Source: Deltaproteobacteria bacterium
Lineage (GTDB): Bacteria > Desulfobacterota > Syntrophia > Syntrophales > UBA8958
DNA length: 44,095 nucleotides
NCBI GenBank assembly: GCA_026388335.1
Contig: JAPLJZ010000226.1
Location: 1 to 44,095, forward strand
Direction: 5' to 3'
Below are positions 34,308 to 42,194 of the stretch, piece by piece. Below the pieces are notes generated by a model, which saw nothing but the letters and a program-made list of their open reading frames with translations, was not told where the DNA came from and did no database searches. Position 1 is the first letter of the stretch. Each line of letters opens with the position of its first letter. A program made the translations under genes and the position numbers.

Positions 34308-34616
34308 CTACGCAAAGATGTCGATGAGCGATTCGGTAACGATCTTCTTGGCAATGTCTTCAGAGTTCACTTCATAGGTCCCATTTTCAATCTGAGCTTT
34401 CAGCTCCTGGACCTTGTCTTCTCTGATATCAGGAAGATTATTGATAATTCCCCTCATCATCCCAGCATCTCTGGACTCCTTGGAAATACTGACTTTCTCC
34501 TCAGGATTCGCCTCAGGTTGGGGCGCCTGTTTATACACAGCAGCCTTCGGGTCTTCATTTTTCTGGTACTGCTGGATGATGCTGATCGGCGTATTTCCCG
34601 TATCTGTAATTTTCAT
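34308..34616 (-). CDS. flgM: Anti-sigma-28 factor FlgM
   Basis: FlgM binds FliA (sigma-28) until it is exported through the completed hook, timing late genes. The 102-residue protein has the unstructured N-terminus and the C-terminal FliA-binding helices (about 40-102: EKVSISKESRD, INNLPDIREDKVQELKAQIENGTYEV, DIAKKIVTESL split over two helices). It has its own sigma-28 promoter, making a feedback loop. GGGAGG precedes the ATG at about 7 bases. Four sigma-28-type promoters in this window are its likely indirect targets. Confidence 0.95.
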   Translation of the reverse strand: MKITDTGNTPISIIQQYQKNEDPKAAVYKQAPQPEANPEEKVSISKESRDAGMMRGIINNLPDIREDKVQELKAQIENGTYEVNSEDIAKKIVTESLIDIFA

Positions 34617-34649
34617 ATTCCGCCTCCCACAATGTCTCTTTTACAATCA

Positions 34650-34677
34650 CTATCGGTATCGATGGGAAAATACTTTA
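34650..34677 (-). promoter_or_regulatory. Sigma-28 promoter of flgM
   Basis: The minus strand reads TAAAGTAT, 12 bases, ACCGATAG. It lies 34 bases before the flgM start and begins just past the flgJ stop. The spacer is 12 bases, as at fliC and flaG. Confidence 0.7.
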
Positions 34678-34685
34678 ATCAATAT

Positions 34686-35015
34686 TTATTGACCATTGTT
34701 ATTATTGGTCTTTATGACAAGCTGGTTATACAATATTTTTTGAATCCCCAATCCGCCGTTCTTCTTGGACAGCTCCTCTGCAACCTTCTGGTCCATGAGC
34801 ATATTAAAAGTGTCTTTTCCAGCGAACTGGTTGATGGATAATCCGGCTGGTATCGTCTGTCTCATGGTTTTGAAAAGATTATAAGTGAGTATTGCCTCGA
34901 AATCAGCGCACGCTTTTTTGAGTTTCTTGTTTTGCTCGATCTGCTTTTGCGTTAAAGGTTTGGTCTGAACATCTCCGGCAACCTTTGAATCTTTAACAAT
35001 CGCTACATTGTCCAC
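34686..35015 (-). CDS. flgJ: Rod-binding protein FlgJ, N-terminal domain only
   Basis: This 109-residue protein corresponds to the rod-scaffold domain of FlgJ (LKKACADFEAILTYNLFKTMRQTIP, in two adjoining helices; FAGKDTFNMLMDQKVAEEL). The C-terminal peptidoglycan hydrolase domain of enterobacterial FlgJ (about 150 further residues) is absent, and the reading frame ends naturally. Single-domain FlgJ is known in many bacteria, which use a separate hydrolase; the sigma-54-linked lytic transglycosylase at 7191-7955 is a candidate. It lies 12 bases after flgI. Confidence 0.93.
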   Translation of the reverse strand: MDNVAIVKDSKVAGDVQTKPLTQKQIEQNKKLKKACADFEAILTYNLFKTMRQTIPAGLSINQFAGKDTFNMLMDQKVAEELSKKNGGLGIQKILYNQLVIKTNNNNGQ

Positions 35016-35027
35016 CGGCGTCTCCTC

Positions 35028-36212
35028 CTACATTACCCGCAGATCGGCCTGAAGTGCACCGGCCGTCTTGATAGCCTGCAGAATCGAAATGAGGTCTCGC
35101 GGCGTTACACCGATCGCGTTTAAGGCCTGCACAACTTCCTGAATAGAGACACCTCTCGGAACAACCATCAGTTGCTTCTTTTCTTCCGTCACGGATAGTT
35201 TGGTGTCCTTAGCGACAACAGTCTGGCCCCCGGGGGCTACGATTGTTCCATCCTTCCTGTTGACCATAGGCTTCGAACCCAGCGGTGCTTGTGGAGAAAA
35301 CGGCAATGGTTGGGAAATAATCTGGGTTTCCTTGATCTGTATGGTGAGATTCCCGTGGGCAACCGCTACCGTAGAAATCCTCACCATCTCACCCATGACG
35401 ACGGTTCCTGTCTTTTCATTAATGACAACGACGGCGGGTGTGGAGATACTTACATCGAGATTTTCGAGTTCCGAAATAATGTCCATAACATTGTTCTTAT
35501 AGGCATCCTTAAGTTTGATGGCCACGGTTCCGGAATCTTTTGCCTGGGCTTCCAGTTGAATATTCATCATGGTATTTAGCCGCTGGGCCATTTGCTTTGA
35601 GGTGGTGAAGTCTGGATAAAAAAGATTGATCGTCAGAGTTTTTGTATTTTCGAGACTGAAGGGGATCTCCTTTTCCACAAGGGCACCGTTCGGTATGACG
35701 CCGACATTTGTTTGATTTTTCATAGCAGACGCATTGGCGCCGCCGGCGCTGAAACCACCAATGACCAAGCCGCCCTGGGCAACGGCATAGATATCCCCAT
35801 TCGGCGCCCGCAGGGGCGTCATGATCAGCGTCCCCCCCTGCATACTCGTGGCGTCACCCATGGAAGACACAAGGGCGTCAATCCTTGTCCCATTCTTGGC
35901 AAAAGCCGGCAATGTGGCTGTTACCATAACGGAAGCGACATTCTTCGCCTTCAGATCCCGATCCAGGAGAATAGCCGGATCCCTTGACCGAATGGAAAGC
36001 CCCTGACGACTGAGCATATTTGCTATGGTTTCTCTTGTAAAACCATTCTTTACGTCATCTCCGGTACCCATAAGGCCGACCACGAGACCGTACCCGACAA
36101 GCTGGTTTGTTCTTACGCCGCCAATAGCAGCAATATCCTTTATGCGAGCGGCCCAGAGAGGCTCGGCAACCAGAAGCAAACAAATCATGATTAAAGCAAT
36201 TTTTTTCATCAT
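35028..36212 (-). CDS. flgI: Flagellar P-ring protein FlgI
   Basis: FlgI forms the periplasmic P ring around the rod. The 394-residue protein starts MMKKIALIMICLLLVAEPLWA, a signal peptide, followed by RIKDIAAIGGVRTNQLVGYGL and VGLMGTGDD, the family hallmark. The C-terminus has VVPRGVSIQEVVQALNAIGV in the conserved end domain. ATG 36212 follows GGAGGGG. The frame continues upstream through a palindromic repeat (36232-36255) and is rejected there. Presence of FlgI and FlgH implies a Gram-negative envelope. Confidence 0.96.
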   Translation of the reverse strand: MMKKIALIMICLLLVAEPLWAARIKDIAAIGGVRTNQLVGYGLVVGLMGTGDDVKNGFTRETIANMLSRQGLSIRSRDPAILLDRDLKAKNVASVMVTATLPAFAKNGTRIDALVSSMGDATSMQGGTLIMTPLRAPNGDIYAVAQGGLVIGGFSAGGANASAMKNQTNVGVIPNGALVEKEIPFSLENTKTLTINLFYPDFTTSKQMAQRLNTMMNIQLEAQAKDSGTVAIKLKDAYKNNVMDIISELENLDVSISTPAVVVINEKTGTVVMGEMVRISTVAVAHGNLTIQIKETQIISQPLPFSPQAPLGSKPMVNRKDGTIVAPGGQTVVAKDTKLSVTEEKKQLMVVPRGVSIQEVVQALNAIGVTPRDLISILQAIKTAGALQADLRVM

Positions 36213-36231
36213 TTTATGCCCCCCCTCCTCA

Positions 36232-36255
36232 CTCCCTTCCCCCAAGGGGAGGGAG
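36232..36255. repeat. C/G-run palindrome between flgH and flgI
   Basis: CTCCCTTCCCC, a CAA loop and GGGGAGGGAG form a 10-bp stem with one bulged T. It lies in the 79-base gap between flgH and flgI. In character it resembles the C5/G5 palindrome before fliW. Confidence 0.5.
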
Positions 36256-36291
36256 GAAAATGGGTTTATTATCGATTTTTTCATGATCGCG

Positions 36292-36978
36292 TTAAAACGG
36301 CCAAACCCAGTCCAGTATCCTCGTTCCCCAACCGGGATGGGATTTGTCGTTAACCACACCCATGCCGGTTAACACGATCCGGGCATCAGAGATATTCCTG
36401 GAGTGGACAAAGTTTTCCGGCGTTACATCTTCAGGTCGGATGATTCCGGTAATGACGATATACTGATCTTCGGCGTTCACTGTCACCTGCCGCCGTCCCT
36501 CTATGACCATATTGCCGTTTTCAAATACCTTAATTACCCTTCCCGCAATTTGTGCAGTCATCTTCGAACTCCGTGATGTATCGCCTGCACCTTTCATGTT
36601 GTTAGCGGATCCGCCGCCCACCGATATTGATGTCCCCATGTTGGGATTTTTGTTAATTATTGAGGTATCAATTCCAAAAAGGGCAGATATACCGGCGTTG
36701 GTTTGCGTGGCTCTACTTGTGTTGGTACTCGCATCATTGGACCCAGTCGAGGCTTCGGAAATTACGATCGTGACGATATCATTTAAATATCGTGCCTTAT
36801 TGTCCGCAAAAAGCATATTTCTGTTGCTTTCCCCCGGCCAGAGAGAACCGGGGGCAGAGGGTACCTGTATCGTCTGAGGAAGTTGGGTTATTAGTGGTTC
36901 TTTTTTAACGGCGTAATCAGATTCCACACAACCAGTAAAAAGTAGCAGGATAGCGGCCAACATTATTTTTTTCTTCAT
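36292..36978 (-). CDS. flgH: Flagellar L-ring lipoprotein FlgH
   Basis: FlgH forms the outer-membrane L ring. The 228-residue protein has a lipoprotein signal with lipobox LLFTGC (Cys about residue 17), then GSLWPGESNRNMLFADNKARYLNDIVTI in two adjoining segments and the C-terminal VTVNAEDQYIVITGIIRPEDV region. I chose ATG 36978 because AGGTGA is spaced for it; a GTG at 36987 touches the flgA stop. It lies 10 bases after flgA. Confidence 0.95.
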   Translation of the reverse strand: MKKKIMLAAILLLFTGCVESDYAVKKEPLITQLPQTIQVPSAPGSLWPGESNRNMLFADNKARYLNDIVTIVISEASTGSNDASTNTSRATQTNAGISALFGIDTSIINKNPNMGTSISVGGGSANNMKGAGDTSRSSKMTAQIAGRVIKVFENGNMVIEGRRQVTVNAEDQYIVITGIIRPEDVTPENFVHSRNISDARIVLTGMGVVNDKSHPGWGTRILDWVWPF

Positions 36979-36987
36979 GACGATCAC

Positions 36988-37719
36988 CTAAAATTCGATG
37001 GCAACCATAGAATCATCAATTACCCGGGCGTGTAATGTCTTTTTTGACGCGGCATTTCTAATTCTAACCAATCCACCCGAAACACCATCCTCTTCGGAAT
37101 AGCCCAAAGCGCTGACGGATAACGAACCATTTTCATAAACGATCCGCACGGGGGCGCCTCTTTTTATTAAAATGGGACTTTTCAGATAGCCCGCTTGAAT
37201 TTCTTCGTTTGCAGCGGCGCCGACCGTAAGCCTCTTCCCGATCGCTTCCTTGGGATCACTGACGATGTTAGGGGCCATACGGTTGACCCATTTTTTAACG
37301 ACATGGACATCCTCATCCCCAATCTGGACATCGCGAGCAAGCCTGCGACTGGCAACAACGATATCTCTCTGTACTTCCATTTTAACCCTGACAATCGACT
37401 CCCTGATGAAGGTATTATAATCATAGTATTTGACTGAAAATCGGGCATCACCTATGTAGCCCTGATTGTGTAATTCTACAATCCTGTGGGATATTTTTTC
37501 GCCCCGCAACACGACATCGTCTCCCTGTGAAGCAAACTCGAAACGAACGGCGTCTTTCGACCATGGCATATTTTCTTCGATATAGTCTTGAACGAGATTG
37601 TGTATGTGTCCCTGCGTGAACCTCACTTCCTTTGGAATCCCTGCATAAACATTATTGCCTATCAGGATCGACACGGACACAAGCAAAAAAAGAAGCTTCA
37701 CATGAGGGAATCTATTCAT
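36988..37719 (-). CDS. flgA: Flagellar P-ring assembly chaperone FlgA
   Basis: Periplasmic chaperone for FlgI polymerisation. The 243-residue protein has a signal peptide (MNRFPHVKLLFLLVSVSILI, cleavage near VYA-G) and a C-terminal SAF/ChapFlgA domain (RRLARDVQIGDEDVHVVKKW; AIGKRLTVGAAANEEIQAGYL in two strands; PVRIVYENGSLSVSALG). It lies 5 bases after flgG. Confidence 0.94.
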   Translation of the reverse strand: MNRFPHVKLLFLLVSVSILIGNNVYAGIPKEVRFTQGHIHNLVQDYIEENMPWSKDAVRFEFASQGDDVVLRGEKISHRIVELHNQGYIGDARFSVKYYDYNTFIRESIVRVKMEVQRDIVVASRRLARDVQIGDEDVHVVKKWVNRMAPNIVSDPKEAIGKRLTVGAAANEEIQAGYLKSPILIKRGAPVRIVYENGSLSVSALGYSEEDGVSGGLVRIRNAASKKTLHARVIDDSMVAIEF

Positions 37720-37723
37720 GACG

Positions 37724-38506
37724 TTACCTCTTCAAATTAGCAACGAGTGACAACATCGTATCTGCCGTTTGCACAGCTTTCGAATCGATTTCGTAGGCCC
37801 GTTGGCCAGCGATCATCTTTATCATTTCTTCGATGACGCTGACATTGGACATTTCAAGGGTGTACTGAGCAATCGTGCCGTTGCCTTCCACTCCGGGAAC
37901 ACCAAGATTCGGGTCACCTGAGCTTTCCGATTTTTCGAATGTATTTCTGCCTAAGCTTGTCAAACCGCCGGGATTGATAAACCTGGCAATTTGCAGTGAG
38001 CCTGAAGAAATCACTGTCCCCGATTTGTCCGTCGCCGACCAGGTGCCGCTCTTGTCGATTGTAAAATTTACTGCCGCCGGGGGTATTGTTATGTTGGGAA
38101 GCAGTTTCAGGCCATCGGAATTCACGAGCGTACCATTCTTGTCGATCTTCCAATTACCTGCCCGCGAATAAACGGTCTGCCCATTGTTATCCAGTTGAAA
38201 GAAACCTTCTCCTTCAATTGCCCAGTCAAATTGGTTGCCTGTCTGCTGGAAATCTCCCTGATTAAACATTTTTTGTATAGATACGACCTTGACGCCCATC
38301 CCAACCTCAATGCCTGTAGGTAATCTTACCCCGGCCGTGGTTTCTGTTCCGGATTTAGAGGCGATTTGATACATAAGATCCTGGAAATCCACACGAGATC
38401 TTTTAAAGCCCGTAGTGTTGACGTTCGCCAAGTTATTGGCAATAACATCCTGCTCCATAGATTGTGCGTTCATTCCTGTTGCTGCCGTCCATAACGAGCG
38501 GATCAT
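37724..38506 (-). CDS. flgG: Flagellar distal rod protein FlgG
   Basis: FlgG builds the distal rod. It has 260 residues, normal for the family. Hallmarks are MIRSLWTAATGMNAQSMEQD, NLANVNTTGFKRSRVDFQDL, the GEGFFQ strand and the C-terminal NVSVIEEMIKMIAGQRAYEI, AVQTADTMLSLVANLKR. Clear ribosome binding site AAAGGAGG before the ATG. It lies 11 bases after flgF. Confidence 0.97.
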   Translation of the reverse strand: MIRSLWTAATGMNAQSMEQDVIANNLANVNTTGFKRSRVDFQDLMYQIASKSGTETTAGVRLPTGIEVGMGVKVVSIQKMFNQGDFQQTGNQFDWAIEGEGFFQLDNNGQTVYSRAGNWKIDKNGTLVNSDGLKLLPNITIPPAAVNFTIDKSGTWSATDKSGTVISSGSLQIARFINPGGLTSLGRNTFEKSESSGDPNLGVPGVEGNGTIAQYTLEMSNVSVIEEMIKMIAGQRAYEIDSKAVQTADTMLSLVANLKR

Positions 38507-38517
38507 TTTGACCTCCT

Positions 38518-39228
38518 TTACATGAGTCTGCCGACACGAGTTGTCGAGATTTTGTCTTGCTCTGTAATTGTTTGAATAAGCTTTTGGTATGTTTCCAAAC
38601 TTCGCTGAATTTCAATCATCGTAACCATCTGCTGCACTGCATTGACATTTGATAGTTCGACCGAGTTTGATATAAGCTGGGGATCATCTTTAACCTTCAC
38701 ACCTGCCGCGGCTGGAGCGCTAAAAACTCCATTCCCGGCCCTTTCAAGCATTTTTGGCTGGTCAAACGTGACGATTTTCAGCTTTCCAATCTGTCCGCCA
38801 TCGACAGTTATCAAACCCTGCTGATCGATCTGGATGTTCTTCCCGCTTGCCACAATAGGACCTCTATCGCCTAAAACCGGTTCACCGGCAGATGTGACAA
38901 TTTCCCCGGTTTGATTAAGGTGGAAATTACCTTTCCTGGTATATAATTCTCCATCTTTGCTCTGTATGGCAAAAAACCCGTCCCCATCGAGAGCGACATC
39001 AAGTGCATTCCCGGTCTGCTGAATCATTCCCTGAGTCATGTTTATGCTACGATTGTCACCGGACACCTGATTTTCTTGTTGATTCATGAGGTCATTCTGC
39101 GCAATGGAGCGGAGATACTCTTCCTTGAAGCCGATTGTGGATGCATTGGCGAGATTATTGGTGACATTTTCGAATTTTGCCACCAGCCGCTCGGCCGCAC
39201 TTGCAATGTCCTGGATATCGCCTGCCAT
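38518..39228 (-). CDS. flgF: Flagellar proximal rod protein FlgF (FlgF/FlgG family)
   Basis: This 236-residue rod protein has the N-terminal helix (ERLVAKFENVTNNLANASTIGFKEEYL in two parts), GDGFFAIQ and a C-terminal NVNAVQQMVTMIEIQRSLETY helix. ATG 39228 (MAGDIQD) follows AAAGGGA; the longer frame from 39273 would begin inside the sigma-54 promoter and is rejected. Position before flgG and a divergent N-terminus support FlgF rather than a second FlgG. Confidence 0.9.
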   Translation of the reverse strand: MAGDIQDIASAAERLVAKFENVTNNLANASTIGFKEEYLRSIAQNDLMNQQENQVSGDNRSINMTQGMIQQTGNALDVALDGDGFFAIQSKDGELYTRKGNFHLNQTGEIVTSAGEPVLGDRGPIVASGKNIQIDQQGLITVDGGQIGKLKIVTFDQPKMLERAGNGVFSAPAAAGVKVKDDPQLISNSVELSNVNAVQQMVTMIEIQRSLETYQKLIQTITEQDKISTTRVGRLM

Positions 39229-39256
39229 GGAATCCCTTTCGTTTATATGAGTTATT

Positions 39257-39272
39257 TGCAATGAACATGCCA
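39257..39272 (-). promoter_or_regulatory. Sigma-54 promoter of flgF-flgG-flgA-flgH-flgI-flgJ
   Basis: The minus strand reads TGGCAT-GTTCA-TTGCA with perfect -12 box and 10-base GG-to-GC spacing. It lies 29 bases before the flgF start. Confidence 0.85.
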
Positions 39273-39376
39273 CCTGTACAGATGGACATCTTCACGCTGT
39301 TCTTTGAACAAACTCGCAATAATTCTCAAATGTCCACTTAGGAAAAATATTCCTATGATGGAAATGATTGCTCGGA

Positions 39377-39670
39377 TCATGAATCCCTGCGACGTTCGTT
39401 TATCGAATAGACAAAGGCGAGCAGTTCGGCGATGGCCCGGTAAAGCTCTACGGGAATTTCCTCGTCAATATCGAGTTTGCAGAGAATTTGTACCAGACCC
39501 GGGTCTTGCTGAATGGGTATGTCGTTTTCACGGGCAAGTTCGATAATTTTTTCGGCAATGAGCCCTTTCCCTTTCGCCGTAATTCTCGGAGCTTTGTCCT
39601 TGTCTTGTTCGTACTGAAGGGCGGCGGCAAGAAATTGTTTTCCCGGCTTTTTCATCCGTTGCTCAGTCAT
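39377..39670 (-). CDS. FlhB C-terminal-domain-like protein
   Basis: This 97-residue protein matches the cytoplasmic C-terminal domain of FlhB/YscU export switch proteins without the membrane part: APRITAKGKGLIAEKIIELA, NDIPIQQDPGLVQILCKLDI and EIPVELYRAIAELLAFVY. The autocleavage motif NPTH of full FlhB is absent at the expected place (here APRIT). Stand-alone copies of this type are known in flagellar clusters and can work with FlhB in switching substrate class. ATG 39670 overlaps the stop of the preceding gene (ATGA). Confidence 0.85.
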   Translation of the reverse strand: MTEQRMKKPGKQFLAAALQYEQDKDKAPRITAKGKGLIAEKIIELARENDIPIQQDPGLVQILCKLDIDEEIPVELYRAIAELLAFVYSINERRRDS

Positions 39671-40827
39671 GCAAATAGATTGAGGGCTAAACGGTTATTG
39701 AATGGTTGACGAGATAAATATTCCTGCCTCATAATATGAACATTTTCTTCAACCAGACATTGCAACCCACCTACATCGTAACCTGCCCCTTCGAGTTTCT
39801 CCTTCAGTTCGTCGAGATAACTACCGACAAAATGGGATATATCCTCATTTTGACAGTGAAAGACACAATCTATCTTTTTACCCTGAAACCTCGCATCAAG
39901 CGTAATCTCACCCATTTGATCAAGATCTAAAAAAATTGTCATGCGAAACGACGCGGCCTTTCCTTCATCGTCCTTTCCTTGTTCATTTTCCCGCTCAATG
40001 TAGATATCCTGCATGCGTACACCTTCCGGAAAGGCAAAAGGGAGCTGCAAAATATATGGTCCGTCACTTTCTCGGGATAAAACATTGAGGATCTGACGCG
40101 TCTCAAGGGCGGATATGGATTCTTCGGCAAAGGACCGAAGCTGCTTTAATTGGTTAAGGAGGGCATCGTCGATGTTCGAAACATCACCCATGAAGGTGTT
40201 GAGATTGTTTAATATATCCATGCACAATCTTTTGACGGAAGTTTGGTCGTCGCTTTTGGAAATCTTTGATCCCTGAACAAGATACTTTATCAACTCATGT
40301 TCCATATTAAGGCCAAGGCTTTTAGCATAATCTGTCAAGTTATTGACGTATGGCTGGTTTATTCCCGAGATAAGAATTTTTCCCGAGAGTTGCGATATCT
40401 TCTCTAAATTTGCACTTATTATTGTCAACGATGGGGGTAAGGACTTGGATTTTGCTAATAATTCGCCTATTTTTGAAAATATTTCGCCCAAGGCCGCCGG
40501 ATTGGATCTGTGCAGCAGCAGGTATTTATTGATTACAGCAGCTTCGCCCTGGGTCGAAGAGGTCACACGAAGAAGAATGCCGGGCGTCAATTTTTCGACT
40601 TGTACCGTGATCTTTTCACCCGCCGTCAAGGGCACCTCAGAATCGGCCAACATTGAAGAATTCTTGATATTCAGCAGATACTGGTTACCAGGCAACGCCT
40701 TCATCACCGTTGCTTCGGCGGTATCTCCCACAGACAAGGCAGGCGCACCAAGACTCGTTCCTGCGGAGGGACGGTTTATCTCCGTTACACCCGCTATCTT
40801 TGTTGTCGCCGTCAGGATCGTGGTCAT
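39667..40827 (-). CDS. FliK-like hook-length control protein
   Basis: This 386-residue protein has a C-terminal domain (about 255-350: FRMTIFLDLDQMGEITLDAR, GKKIDCVFHCQNEDISHFV, LDELKEKLEGAGYDV) matching the Flg_hook domain of FliK, which senses hook length and switches export. The long N-terminal part is low in conservation. No Pro-rich ruler of the usual kind is visible. It overlaps both neighbours by 4 bases (ATGA), so it is translationally coupled to the DUF2802-type and FlhB-like genes. Two stand-alone genes for FliK-like and FlhB-like domains together suggest an export-switch module. Confidence 0.75.
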   Translation of the reverse strand: MTTILTATTKIAGVTEINRPSAGTSLGAPALSVGDTAEATVMKALPGNQYLLNIKNSSMLADSEVPLTAGEKITVQVEKLTPGILLRVTSSTQGEAAVINKYLLLHRSNPAALGEIFSKIGELLAKSKSLPPSLTIISANLEKISQLSGKILISGINQPYVNNLTDYAKSLGLNMEHELIKYLVQGSKISKSDDQTSVKRLCMDILNNLNTFMGDVSNIDDALLNQLKQLRSFAEESISALETRQILNVLSRESDGPYILQLPFAFPEGVRMQDIYIERENEQGKDDEGKAASFRMTIFLDLDQMGEITLDARFQGKKIDCVFHCQNEDISHFVGSYLDELKEKLEGAGYDVGGLQCLVEENVHIMRQEYLSRQPFNNRLALNLFA

Positions 40828-41294
40828 TCAATGTTTTTTCTTTGGTGAGAGTGAAGATTAAGGATGAGTTTGATTTCTCCTTCGGTAAGATCCAGTAAAT
40901 CAGCTATTTTCTGGTCAGAGATACCTTCTGCGGCCATATCGAGAACTTTTTGATAGCCTTGCTCCTTGAAAATATCATTCCTTGGGTTATCAGTCGATGT
41001 CAATGACTCTGATTTTTCGATGAGACTGCTCAGATGCTTTTCCTTTTCATCAATTGCATGGAGAATGCCCTTTAATGATCTGTGACCTGCATCTATGGCA
41101 TCGACAAATTCCTCCGATAGGAGTTTCGAATCTGCCAATAATTGCTTAAATTCCATGAGAGATTGTTCTGAGAGTCCCCGCTCTTTTTTTTTCATGGATA
41201 AACTGACGAATCTGAAGAAAAAAAGGAGTGCGATCAACAACACTACATCGGCGGCAATCTGCATTTGAATGAGCATATCTGTCGTTATTGTCAT
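40824..41294 (-). CDS. Membrane-anchored coiled-coil protein, DUF2802 type
   Basis: This 156-residue protein has one N-terminal transmembrane segment (about 10-30: ADVVLLIALLFFFRFV), a helical coiled-coil region (40-105) and a C-terminal domain with a helix-turn-helix-like pattern (VLDMAAEGISDQKIADLLDLTEGEIKLIL across 118-146). Proteins of this type (DUF2802) occur in flagellar clusters; function unknown. ATG 41294 has AAGG about 6 bases upstream and follows the previous stop by one base; I prefer it to ATG 41312. The stop overlaps the fliK-like start. Confidence 0.8.
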   Translation of the reverse strand: MTITTDMLIQMQIAADVVLLIALLFFFRFVSLSMKKKERGLSEQSLMEFKQLLADSKLLSEEFVDAIDAGHRSLKGILHAIDEKEKHLSSLIEKSESLTSTDNPRNDIFKEQGYQKVLDMAAEGISDQKIADLLDLTEGEIKLILNLHSHQRKNIE

Positions 41295-41295
41295 G

Positions 41296-41613
41296 TCAAG
41301 CCTTGATATCAATATGATGAGCGTCCTGCTCCAGCATCAGGCTGCTATCATCATGGTCATCTTCAACGTGTTTCTGGTTATTTTCTGATCCTTTTTCATC
41401 TCGTTCCCGGTTTTTTTCTTTCTGAGCATCGATAATCTTTTTTTTTGCTTCTTCGGCATCGGATATTTTTTCTCTTTGACGCCTATTTTCCTCTTGAAGT
41501 TGAAGAGAAAAGTATCTCTGCTGCATGTCCGGGTGCTGCTGCTGGACCTTCTGAATCTTCTCGGTCGCGTGGGCCTGCGTGATACCCTGATTCATGTCAA
41601 TAGGCCTGACCAC
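41296..41613 (-). CDS. Small charged coiled-coil protein of the flagellar cluster
   Basis: This 105-residue, very hydrophilic protein has a long central helix rich in Glu, Lys, Arg and Gln (residues 35-80) and an acidic His/Asp-rich tail. I recognise no family. The GTG start is supported by GAGGAGA at 9 bases. It is the first gene of the operon ending with the FlhB-like gene. No sigma-54 or sigma-28 site is visible in the 91 bases before it, so its promoter may lie further upstream, beyond the IS insertion, or be of another class. Confidence 0.72.
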   Translation of the reverse strand: MVRPIDMNQGITQAHATEKIQKVQQQHPDMQQRYFSLQLQEENRRQREKISDAEEAKKKIIDAQKEKNRERDEKGSENNQKHVEDDHDDSSLMLEQDAHHIDIKA

Positions 41614-41704
41614 CTTGTTACTCTCCTCTTAAAAACCGAGCCCGGCGTTTCTTGCTGACAATAACGACCTAACTGCCTCTGCGGCGGCAATGCATCTTCA
41701 TTTC

Positions 41705-42169
41705 TTAATAAGCCATCCTGATGATAATTTCGTTACATCCTTCATGCCGGGCGGCTTCAATCAGCATCCCCATCTCCTTCATGAGAGCGACGCTCAGGAG
41801 GATGTCTTCATTTACTTGCGACTCTATCTTGCCCTGGCCCTCTTTCTCAGCAACTTCTGCAATAAGGCTTATCTCCTGATCTGAATAAATGACTCCACCA
41901 AAGCGGCAAGAAACAATTACATGATTTCGATCACATGTCGCAGATAGAAAAAATCTTTTGTCCTGCTCCGCCTCCATTCGTTTCATTGCATGGCGGAACA
42001 GCATCCACAAAGCAATGGATAAATATGAATAAATACCCCTGATATCGGGAAGCGAATCACCGATTGTGATCTCTTTTGTAACCTCATGTTTAAAATCCAG
42101 ATAATAGTCTGCAAATCGTAATTCCGACGCAATCAACTTGGAAATATTAATTATTTCTTCCCGTTTTTG
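41705..42169 (-). pseudogene. Gene fragment truncated by the IS1-family element; degenerate HATPase-like
   Basis: The frame runs from the IS end at 42169 to a stop at 41705 (about 154 codons). It has no start codon with a ribosome binding site; TTG at 42136 is the only candidate. The helical LPDIRGIYSYLSIALWMLFRHAMKRME followed by FFLSATCDRNHVIVSCRFGG (two separate segments) loosely recalls the N and G1 boxes of GHKL ATPase domains, but the Asn and Asp are missing. It ends with a segment like the last helix of such domains. The 5' part is not found beyond the other end of the element, so the gene has lost its N-terminus. Function uncertain; a flagellar regulator is possible from position. Confidence 0.55.
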
Positions 42170-42194
42170 GGTGATGTCATATAATCATTGCGTT
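42170..42194 (+). repeat. Left terminal inverted repeat of the IS1-family element
   Basis: GGTGATGTCATATAATCATT and five further bases. It matches the reverse complement of 43326-43350 with two differences (positions 5 and 23). The insB stop codon (42185-42187) lies inside it. Confidence 0.88.

Noticed and set aside
39229-39273. N-terminal extension of FlgF from 39273
   Set aside because: It would begin within the sigma-54 promoter; ATG 39228 has a good ribosome binding site.
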